Positions 8,523-14,309 of a stretch of 33,232 nt of DNA are shown here, in pieces (the first letter of the stretch is position 1; each line of letters opens with the position of its first letter). This DNA is from Acidimicrobiales bacterium. Its GTDB lineage: Bacteria; Actinomycetota; Acidimicrobiia; Acidimicrobiales; Acidimicrobilacustridaceae. The DNA lies in contig JANZZE010000011.1 of the NCBI GenBank assembly GCA_026419545.1, positions 1 through 33,232 of the forward strand. The letters are read 5' to 3'. Below the pieces are notes generated by a model. The model saw only the letters and a program-made list of their open reading frames with translations, was not told the DNA's origin and did not search any database. The position numbers and the translations under genes are program-made.

Positions 8523-9757
8523 GACACCAACGCCCGGGCTCGAGCCAGACCGGCATCCCAAGCCTCACCCTCCTCGACGAGTACACGAAGTTGCATGACG
8601 TGACGAGGTCGATTCATGCCAAGCACCCCGACAACTCGATCCTCTCTTCCGAACAGGGCGACGAATCGGCGCTCATCGAGCGATCCCTCCACGATCTCGA
8701 TCGCATCGTCGGGTCGGCAGGTGCCAGCGAGTTGGATCTTGCGGTCGTATTGGTCAGACCAAAACCAAGGAACTGGGTCGTAGGCTTCCCCGCCTGCACC
8801 AGACTCCGGTGCGACCATGAGAGTACGGGCCGCGTGCTCTGCCGACTGGATGGCGTTCTCCCAGTGCTCGACCCGCATCGACCCACCGAAGCGAGCCGAC
8901 GGCCAGCGCGCGAGATCTCCTACGGCGACGACACCAGGAGCGGCCCTGAGCCTGTCGTCCACCACAACCCCATCATTGAGGTCGAGGCCAGACCCCGCGA
9001 GCCATCCCGTATTTGGTGTGACACCGATGCCGACAACAACGACGTCACATGGCACAAGCGACCCATCCGAGAGCCGCACTCCTGTCACCCTTTGATCGCC
9101 TCCCTCGCCGCTGGTTTCAAAGCCCGCAAACCCGACACCGAGCCTGAGATCGACTCCGTGATCACGATGGAGATCTGCAAGCACGGTCCCCAACGCGGAA
9201 CCCAGCACGCGCTCAAGGGGCGTCGCGAGTGCTTCGACCAGTGTGACCGATAGACCTCGGGCACGGCAGGTTGCTGCAACCTCGGACCCGATGAAACCCG
9301 CCCCGATCACCACGACCCTCGACGGCGAAGCATCGAGCTCAGCCCGCAATACGAGACAGTCCTGGAGCGTCCGCAACACGTGCACTCCGCTCAGGTCACC
9401 CATGCCTGGCAGGACCCTGGGCGTGGCACCAGTGGCAAGGATCAAACCGTCGAACCCGACGCGCTGTCCGTCACCGAGCCCAACCATGCGATCCGCCAGA
9501 TCAAGTCCCACCGCGTGACCGGTTTTCCACTCGAGGTCGAGTTCGGCGAGCCGTTCCGGACGGGCGGCTGGCAGCACAATTCGGTCAGGTTCCCAATCAC
9601 CCGCCAAGACCTGCTTGGAGAGAGGAGGGCGGTCATACGGCGTCACCGATTCCGCCTCGATGACGATGATTCGACCTCCGAAGCCCTCGCTGCGCAAGGT
9701 CTCGGCAGCGGTGAGGCCGCCGAGCGACCCCCCAACGATGGCGACCGTACCGAGCAC
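8519..9757 (-). CDS. FAD-dependent ferredoxin reductase (rhodocoxin/putidaredoxin reductase type)
   Basis: Moves electrons from NAD(P)H through FAD to a small ferredoxin that feeds an oxygenase. The 412-residue protein has an N-terminal FAD Rossmann motif (TVAIVGGSLGGLTAAETLR), YDRPPLSKQVLAG, the ATGATPR signature, a second NAD(P) Rossmann motif (VVVIGAGFIGSEVAA, about residues 145-160), a late FAD motif (VVAVGDLARWPS) and the reductase C-terminal domain (VEHWENAIQSAEHAARTL, PWFWSDQYDRKIQLAG). Start: GTG 9757, ten bases after the ferredoxin stop, gives the normal family length; the frame extends to 9859 only by running through the ferredoxin gene. No cytochrome P450 is in the window; the KshA-like oxygenase at 13093 is a possible client. 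Confidence 0.9.
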   Translation of the reverse strand: MLGTVAIVGGSLGGLTAAETLRSEGFGGRIIVIEAESVTPYDRPPLSKQVLAGDWEPDRIVLPAARPERLAELDLEWKTGHAVGLDLADRMVGLGDGQRVGFDGLILATGATPRVLPGMGDLSGVHVLRTLQDCLVLRAELDASPSRVVVIGAGFIGSEVAATCRARGLSVTLVEALATPLERVLGSALGTVLADLHRDHGVDLRLGVGFAGFETSGEGGDQRVTGVRLSDGSLVPCDVVVVGIGVTPNTGWLAGSGLDLNDGVVVDDRLRAAPGVVAVGDLARWPSARFGGSMRVEHWENAIQSAEHAARTLMVAPESGAGGEAYDPVPWFWSDQYDRKIQLAGTCRPDDAIEIVEGSLDERRFVALFGREDRVVGVLGMNRPRHVMQLRVLVEEGEAWDAGLARARALVS

Positions 9758-9767
9758 TTTCAGCGCA

Positions 9768-9962
9768 TCAGTCCTCGGCGATGGAGATCGCCTGTTTCGG
9801 GCAACGCCGCACCGCCTCCTCAATCTTGGGGCGAAGCTCCTCCGGCGGGTGCTCGTCAAGGATGTACAGGAAGTCGTCGTCGCGCACCTCGAACACCTCG
9901 GGAGCGATACCCATACACACCGCGTTGCTTTCGCACAGGTCGAAGTCGACCACTACTCGCAT
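9768..9962 (-). CDS. Small [3Fe-4S]-type ferredoxin (P450-associated family)
   Basis: A 64-residue ferredoxin starting MRVVVDFDLCESNAVC. Three cysteines are in cluster positions: Cys10, Cys16 and Cys54 (RRCPKQAI). The site where a fourth ligand would sit in the first loop is Asn13 (CESNAVC). In mycobacterial and streptomycete P450-linked ferredoxins such a non-cysteine residue goes with a 3Fe-4S cluster, so that type is inferred. The start ATG has a strong GGAGG seven bases upstream. The reductase gene follows after ten bases, so this is an electron-transfer pair. Its promoter region, shared with the divergent CoA-transferase gene, holds two copies of a palindromic operator motif. Confidence 0.93.
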   Translation of the reverse strand: MRVVVDFDLCESNAVCMGIAPEVFEVRDDDFLYILDEHPPEELRPKIEEAVRRCPKQAISIAED

Positions 9963-9969
9963 TCAGATT

Positions 9970-9974
9970 CCTCC
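9970..9974 (-). promoter_or_regulatory. Ribosome binding site of the ferredoxin gene
   Basis: GGAGG on the minus strand, 7 bases before ATG 9962; it fixes the ferredoxin start. Confidence 0.8.
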
Positions 9975-10037
9975 TTGGGCAAACCGGGCCGGTCGGGCCC
10001 ACCTGCCGACCATCATGCCTCATGACACCGGAATCGG

Positions 10038-10062
10038 CTGACACCTCGTCAGATCAGACGAG
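10038..10062. promoter_or_regulatory. Operator-like double palindrome, site A of the CTGAY-N5-GTYAG motif
   Basis: CTGAC-ACCTC-GTCAG at 10038-10052 has the same core and spacing as sites at 10084-10098 and 12144-12158. It overlaps a second inverted repeat at 10045-10062 (CTCGTC, A, GATC, A, GACGAG). It lies in the divergent interval between the ferredoxin operon and the CoA-transferase gene, about 75 bases upstream of the ferredoxin start. Binding by a TetR-family dimer is an inference from shape; no regulator gene is in the window. Confidence 0.55.
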
Positions 10063-10079
10063 CGCCCCACTTGCCAGAC

Positions 10080-10102
10080 AAATCTGATGGGGTGTCAGAT
10101 AT
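10080..10102 (+). promoter_or_regulatory. Operator-like palindrome, site B, abutting the CoA-transferase start
   Basis: AAAT-CTGAT-GGGGT-GTCAG-ATAT, an imperfect 23-base palindrome ending four bases before ATG 10107. Read towards its gene it matches the site before the NIPSNAP-like gene almost base for base in both arms. There is no Shine-Dalgarno sequence between it and the ATG, so the mRNA may be leaderless with the operator over the promoter. Confidence 0.6.
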
Positions 10103-10106
10103 AGCC

Positions 10107-11345
10107 ATGAAACCCACCGCACCCTTGGCTGGCGTCCGCATCATCGAGTGCTCCCTGCTCGGACCGGCCGCCATCACCACCCACCTCGCCGATCTCGGCG
10201 CCGAGGTGATCAAGATCGAATCCCCCTCAGGTGACTACGTCCGGGAAATGACCTGGCCCATCGTCCAAGGGGTGTCGCTGATGCACCTGCACGTCAACCG
10301 AGGCAAACGCTCGGTTGTCCTCGACCTGAAAAACGACGAAGGCAAGCAGGTGTTCCGCGAGCTAGTGGCGACCGCCGACGCGGTCGTCGAAGCGATGCGT
10401 CCGGGAGTCCTGGACAAGCTCGGACTGGGCTTCGAAGCGTTACGCCAGATCAACCCGACCCTCGTGTTCATCACGATTTCCGGTTACGGCATGACCGGTC
10501 CGTATCGCAACCTCCCGAGCCATGGCATCGCATATGACACCTGGGCTGGCATCGTGACGCCTGCCTACGATGACGAGGGATTCTGCTACCTGCCAGAACA
10601 CGTATCGATCGGCATCAACGCTGGACCGCTCTACGGTGCCCTCGGACTGCTCGCTGGCATCGTGCATGCTCGGGCCACCGGCGAAGGCTGCCAGCTCGAG
10701 ATCGCCCAGTCAGACGCGGCCGCGGCCTTTGACTGGTACCGGTCCGAGACCTGGAAGGCATACGAGCGACCCGAGGATGAAGTCACCGGCAACAAGGCAG
10801 ACAACTACGAGCGCCGGGCGCCGGGCATCGCGGGGATGCGGGACGGCGTGCGATATCAGCTCTACGAGAGCGCCGATGGTCACGTGCTGTTCATGGCGTC
10901 GGAGCAGGTCTTCTGGCGCAACTTTTGCGAAGGGGTGGGCCGCATGGACCTGTTCGAGCGGTGGCCTGGCAGCACCTATGCCGACCATGCACGCGGCAAC
11001 CGTGAGCTCCAAGCCGAACTCCGTGAGATCTTCCGGACTCGGACCTCGGCAGAGTGGATCGAGTTCGCGAACGAACACAACACGACGATTGCACCCGTCA
11101 ACACACCGAGAACGATCGCTCAAGACCCGCAGTTCGTGGATCGGCTGGGCTGGATCGGGGCTGACCGCCTTGGTGCCGATGAGTTGCCCTTCCCGGTCAA
11201 GGTGGTGGGCGGTAAACTTCCTGAACCCACGCGAGCACCGAGTCTGGGCGAACACACCGACGAAGTACTGCGGGCCGTGCTCGACAAGACCGACGACGAC
11301 CTGGCGAAGCTGCGCTCGGCCGGAGCCTTCGGGCGACCCGACTGA
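10107..11345 (+). CDS. CaiB/BaiF family (class III) CoA-transferase
   Basis: Class III CoA-transferases move CoA between carboxylic acids, often activating carnitine, bile acids, oxalate or aromatic acids. The 412-residue protein has typical N-terminal features (PLAGVRIIECSLLGP, LADLGAEVIKIESPSGDYVR), VNRGKRSVVLDLKNDEGK, RPGVLDKLGLGFEALRQINP, the ITISGYGMTGPYRN motif, and HARATGEGCQLEI before the small domain. Around the usual catalytic aspartate (GD.xxG in formyl-CoA transferase and CaiB) the sequence reads VSIGINAGPLYG, with no aspartate visible in place. ATG 10107 is preferred to the longer TTG 10071 start because the latter would translate the operator. The gene is divergent from the ferredoxin operon and convergent with the NIPSNAP-like gene; substrate unknown. 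Confidence 0.9.
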   Translation: MKPTAPLAGVRIIECSLLGPAAITTHLADLGAEVIKIESPSGDYVREMTWPIVQGVSLMHLHVNRGKRSVVLDLKNDEGKQVFRELVATADAVVEAMRPGVLDKLGLGFEALRQINPTLVFITISGYGMTGPYRNLPSHGIAYDTWAGIVTPAYDDEGFCYLPEHVSIGINAGPLYGALGLLAGIVHARATGEGCQLEIAQSDAAAAFDWYRSETWKAYERPEDEVTGNKADNYERRAPGIAGMRDGVRYQLYESADGHVLFMASEQVFWRNFCEGVGRMDLFERWPGSTYADHARGNRELQAELREIFRTRTSAEWIEFANEHNTTIAPVNTPRTIAQDPQFVDRLGWIGADRLGADELPFPVKVVGGKLPEPTRAPSLGEHTDEVLRAVLDKTDDDLAKLRSAGAFGRPD

Positions 11346-11387
11346 CGAGCAAGTTCGCTGCCGCGCGAGGCACCTCCGACACCGGAT

Positions 11388-11403
11388 CTGAGGGACGCCT
11401 CAG
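11388..11403. terminator. Small hairpin at convergent gene ends
   Basis: CTGAGG-GACG-CCTCAG, a perfect 6-bp stem with a 4-base loop, between the CoA-transferase stop and the stop of the convergent gene, which it overlaps. No T-tract follows, so terminator function is only a possibility. Confidence 0.3.
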
Positions 11404-12134
11404 CCGTCCCAGGATGGCGGGCCCATTGGCGTCCCCGGACAGGGCACCATCAGCTCCTCACGAAAGCGAACCGTTCTTTCGCGTCTGCGTTTCGCCCAGT
11501 GCTCGAGCCGGACGTCCACCACCTCGTCGGTGTCGGCAAATCCCATCGCGGCATCAGTCGCCCTACCCAGGGCAATGTGATCCTCAAGCGTCGTCGCCCA
11601 CAGCGTGATCACCTCGGTATCGCTGAAGAGCACCTCCCACAGCCCTACGAGGTCGTGGCCATATTCCGCCCGGATCGGCGCCCAGTAGTCCCAAACCAGT
11701 TCGAGATATGACGCCGCACCTCCTGGCGGCACCTCCGTGATTTCGTGCACGAACAGGGTGCCTGACACGCGTTGCTCGGCGATCTCGGCCAGTGAAAGCG
11801 TCCCAGGTAGCGCCCCGAGCAGTCGGTCGAAACCACCGGAGCGCCGTTCGAGTGCTTCGAGCCACCAACGGTTCAACTCATCGTTGCGCTCCCGCCTGAG
11901 ATTCGTCGAACGGCAGAGACGCTCCCACGAATCCCAGCCGTCGGGCAGTTCCCACAGGTTGACAACTTGGGGCCACCGGCCAGTCGACCCCATGACATAC
12001 CAGGTGCCGTACAGCTCAAGCCCCCGGTCGGCCGCTCGGTCGGTCTTGAACCCCAACACGCTCTTTTCCATGTAGTCGACAGCCTTGTCACCGACGATGT
12101 CGACCACTTCGTGTAGGTAGAGCAGACGCGCCAT
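11400..12134 (-). CDS. NIPSNAP-like protein with two repeated alpha/beta-barrel domains
   Basis: A 244-residue protein with an internal duplication. The first half has LLYLHEVVDIVGDKAVDYME, then LELYGTWYVMGSTGRWPQVV, then LWELPDGWDSWERL. The second half has LFVHEITEVPPGGAASYLE, then EYGHDLVGLWEVLFSDTEVI, then LWATTLEDHIALGRA. Each half looks like one dimeric ferredoxin-like (NIPSNAP/Dabb) unit: strand, helix, strand, strand, helix. Such domains are found in NIPSNAP proteins and in small monooxygenases and isomerases; no catalytic residue can be assigned. ATG 12134 lies six bases downstream of a perfect TANNNT box (TAGATT, 12141-12146 on the minus strand) with no Shine-Dalgarno sequence, so the transcript is probably leaderless. 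An operator-like palindrome covers that box. Fold is moderately sure, function unknown. Confidence 0.75.
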   Translation of the reverse strand: MARLLYLHEVVDIVGDKAVDYMEKSVLGFKTDRAADRGLELYGTWYVMGSTGRWPQVVNLWELPDGWDSWERLCRSTNLRRERNDELNRWWLEALERRSGGFDRLLGALPGTLSLAEIAEQRVSGTLFVHEITEVPPGGAASYLELVWDYWAPIRAEYGHDLVGLWEVLFSDTEVITLWATTLEDHIALGRATDAAMGFADTDEVVDVRLEHWAKRRRERTVRFREELMVPCPGTPMGPPSWDG

Positions 12135-12139
12135 GAACC

Positions 12140-12162
12140 AAATCTAACAGGCCGTCAGATTT
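12140..12162 (-). promoter_or_regulatory. Operator-like palindrome, site C, over the -10 box of the NIPSNAP-like gene
   Basis: On the minus strand the core reads CTGAC-GGCCT-GTTAG (12144-12158), flanked by AAAT and ATTT. The right arm contains TAGATT, a perfect -10 box six bases before the start codon. It matches site B at the CoA-transferase gene in both arms. A repressor bound here would block the promoter directly. Confidence 0.6.
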
Positions 12163-12201
12163 TGGTTCCCTGTCGTACTGCGAACAGGTGGGTGAGCGGA
12201 C

Positions 12202-12230
12202 TTCCGAAAAATTAGAACCTGTTCTATACT
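12202..12230 (+). promoter_or_regulatory. KstR-like operator over a leaderless promoter
   Basis: TAGAAC-CT-GTTCTA at 12213-12226 is a perfect palindrome of the KstR operator type (core AACNNGTT). Its last two bases begin TATACT (12225-12230), a good -10 box, six bases before ATG 12237. TTCCGA (12202-12207) at 17 bases spacing is a plausible -35. There is no Shine-Dalgarno sequence, so the mRNA is expected to be leaderless. The regulator itself is not in the window; KstR identity is inferred from the mycobacterial consensus. Confidence 0.7.
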
Positions 12231-12236
12231 CGCCGC

Positions 12237-13100
12237 ATGGGCATGCCCACCGACCTCGGCATCATCGACCTGATGATGGGTATCCCCGATGGGGATCGTG
12301 ACCACTGGTATCAGTTCCTCAAGCCTCAGCTTCGCGATGCAGAGAGCCGCGACGAGTTCGAGTTCCCGGCCCAATACATGTTCAAGGAAGTGCCCGAGGA
12401 TCCCGACGTCGACGACCCGGTGAAATGGGTGCTCGAGCAGATGGATCGGTTCGGTATCGAGAAAGCCATGATTGGCATCGGCGGTGAACAGGGCAGAGCG
12501 CTGAAAGAACACCCCGACCGCTTTATCCCGTCGACCAGTGTCGATCCCAACCGTGGGATGGACGCCGTTCGTGATCTCGTGCGCGACTACGAGACCTGGG
12601 GGGTCAAGAGCGCCCAGTGGTTCCCTGCAGGATGCAACCCCCAGGTTCCGATCGACGACAAGCGCGCCTATCCGATCTACGCCAAATGCATCGAGCTCGA
12701 CATCCCGATCTTCGTCTGCGTCGGTGTTCCCGGTCCTCGGGTGCCGATGGCGTGCCAGCACGTCGAACTGATCGACGAAGTCTGTTGGTTCTTCCCTGAG
12801 CTCAAGTTCGTCATTCGGCATGGTGCGGAGCCATGGACCGATCTCGCGGTGAAGCTCATGCTCAAGTGGCCAAACCTGTACTACTCGACATCCGCCTTCG
12901 CTCCCCGGTATTACCCCAAGGCGATCATCGATTTCGCCAATACTCGAGGCGCCGACAAGATCATGTACGCGGGCTACTTCCCCATGGGCTTGAGCCTTGA
13001 TCGCATCTTCTCTGAATTGCCGACAGTTCCATTCAGCGAAGACGTCTGGCCCAAGTTCTTGCGAGACAACGCACGAAAGGTCCTGAAGCTCGATGACTGA
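12237..13100 (+). CDS. Amidohydrolase-fold (Amidohydro_2) protein with degenerate metal site, copy 1
   Basis: A 287-residue TIM-barrel protein of the Amidohydro_2/ACMSD decarboxylase superfamily, seen from the C-terminal barrel pattern FPELKFVIRHGAEPW, LMLKWPNLYYSTSAFAP, NTRGADKIMYAGYFPMG. Of the usual ligands only His195 (RHGAEPW) is visible. The N-terminal DxHxH site reads IIDLMMG, the middle histidine region reads FVCVGVPGP, and the final GSDxP aspartate site reads YAGYFP. It is therefore probably not a normal metal hydrolase. It is closely similar along its whole length to the protein at 21590. The start is ATG 12237, six bases after a -10 box. The end overlaps the KshA-like Rieske gene by eight bases (ATGACTGA), so the two proteins are co-translated. 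A steroid or terpenoid role is inferred from context only. Confidence 0.82.
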   Translation: MGMPTDLGIIDLMMGIPDGDRDHWYQFLKPQLRDAESRDEFEFPAQYMFKEVPEDPDVDDPVKWVLEQMDRFGIEKAMIGIGGEQGRALKEHPDRFIPSTSVDPNRGMDAVRDLVRDYETWGVKSAQWFPAGCNPQVPIDDKRAYPIYAKCIELDIPIFVCVGVPGPRVPMACQHVELIDEVCWFFPELKFVIRHGAEPWTDLAVKLMLKWPNLYYSTSAFAPRYYPKAIIDFANTRGADKIMYAGYFPMGLSLDRIFSELPTVPFSEDVWPKFLRDNARKVLKLDD

Positions 13101-14220
13101 TCTCCTACGCCCTGCATCGACCAGCTCGGGGAACGTCCTCGACCAGGTCGTTCCCCAACCGAACGAACCGCGCTATCCGTTCGGCATCCCCTACGGCTGG
13201 TTCCAGGTCGCCTGGTCGTATGAACTCGAACCTGGCGCTGTCATTCCCCGCTACTACTTCGGACGCCACCTGGTGCTGTGGCGCGACCAAGACGGTGTTC
13301 CCCACCTCAACGACGCGTTCTGCCCCCATCTCGGAGGGCACTTCGGCTACGGCGGCAAGGTGGTGAATCGCTGCCAGTTGCAATGCCCGTTCCACGGCTG
13401 GGAGTTCGACTCCGATGGCAACAACACGCGGATCCCCTACAGCGATCGTGTCAACAACAAGGCGAGGGTTCGTGCATACCCAGTGCGCGAGATCGCCGAT
13501 CACCTGATCGTTGCCTGGTACCACCCCTATGACGAACCGCCGTTGTTCGAGCTCGAGATCCCGCCAGAAGTGGATGACGACAACTACACCGACTGGACCG
13601 ATGTGCACTTCTCGGTGGCGGCGGCAGCCCAAGAACTCGCGGAGAACTCGGTCGACGGGCCGCATTTCCGGTATGTACACAACACCGAGGTCGTACCGGA
13701 GATCGAGTCATATGAGACCGAAGGACATATCGCTCGAATGCGGTCGGTCCAGAAGTTCCCAACCCCCCGTGGTGTCGTCGACGGGCGAATCGACGTGGAC
13801 AATCAAGGACCGGGATTCGGCGTGACCAGATTCTCGGGCATCGTCGACACATTCCTAATCGGCGCGGCCACTCCAGTCGACGCGAACCGTTGCGAGGTGC
13901 GATTCAACTTCAAGACAAAGAAACTCGCAGATGCTAAGGCCACGAGCACTGTCGGCGAGGCGTTCGTCCGAGAGGTCTCCAAACAATTCGAAGAAGACCG
14001 GCCGATCTGGGAGAACAAGGCGCACCTGCGGCGCCCCGCCCTCGCGGACACCGACCCGCCGTTCATGAAGTTCCGAAAGTGGTACGCACAGTTCTACGCT
14101 GAACCAGCCAATGGTGAGCATGATGTGTGGGCGCCACCACGCCCCGATGTGGAATTCCAGCCCTCGTTCACTCCCCCAGACGACCTGACGGCTTCGCGCA
14201 AGTACCGCACATCGGATTGA
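13093..14220 (+). CDS. Rieske non-heme iron oxygenase, alpha subunit, KshA-like
   Basis: Rieske oxygenases insert oxygen using a [2Fe-2S] cluster and a mononuclear iron; KshA is the 9-alpha-hydroxylase of 3-ketosteroids. The 375-residue protein has Rieske ligands Cys77-x-His79 (AFCPHLGGHFG) and Cys98-x2-His101 (QLQCPFHGWEFD). The iron motif is ENSVDGPHFRYVHN, giving His191 and His196 after Asp188. A later EEDRPIWENK segment carries the probable third ligand (Asp302). Length and a C-terminal KFRKWYAQFYAE are as in KshA-type proteins, but overall it may be a different steroid or terpenoid oxygenase. It overlaps the upstream amidohydrolase-fold gene by eight bases and should share its KstR-like promoter. 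It needs an external reductase; the ferredoxin/reductase pair at 8519-9962 is a candidate partner. Confidence 0.88.
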   Translation: MTDLLRPASTSSGNVLDQVVPQPNEPRYPFGIPYGWFQVAWSYELEPGAVIPRYYFGRHLVLWRDQDGVPHLNDAFCPHLGGHFGYGGKVVNRCQLQCPFHGWEFDSDGNNTRIPYSDRVNNKARVRAYPVREIADHLIVAWYHPYDEPPLFELEIPPEVDDDNYTDWTDVHFSVAAAAQELAENSVDGPHFRYVHNTEVVPEIESYETEGHIARMRSVQKFPTPRGVVDGRIDVDNQGPGFGVTRFSGIVDTFLIGAATPVDANRCEVRFNFKTKKLADAKATSTVGEAFVREVSKQFEEDRPIWENKAHLRRPALADTDPPFMKFRKWYAQFYAEPANGEHDVWAPPRPDVEFQPSFTPPDDLTASRKYRTSD

Positions 14221-14259
14221 GGTCTGCAGGGTTCGCACCAACCGAACCGTATTGCGGCC

Positions 14260-14279
14260 CGGCGACCGCCTGGTCGCCG
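14260..14279. terminator. Strong hairpin between convergent genes
   Basis: CGGCGACC-GCCT-GGTCGCCG, a perfect 8-bp GC-rich stem with a 4-base loop, 40 bases after the Rieske stop and 31 bases from the stop of the convergent membrane protein gene. Position fits a bidirectional terminator; a T-tract is lacking on both sides. Confidence 0.5.
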
Positions 14280-14309
14280 CATTCTGCAAGTCCCCCCGTG
14301 TTGTCGGCG

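Noticed and set aside
9380-10087. 235-codon plus-strand open frame
   Set aside because: Lies opposite the reductase and ferredoxin genes, which have intact motifs; composition is Arg/Pro-rich as expected for a shadow frame.
12144-12821. 225-codon minus-strand open frame
   Set aside because: Antisense to the amidohydrolase-fold gene and its operator; no family-like pattern.
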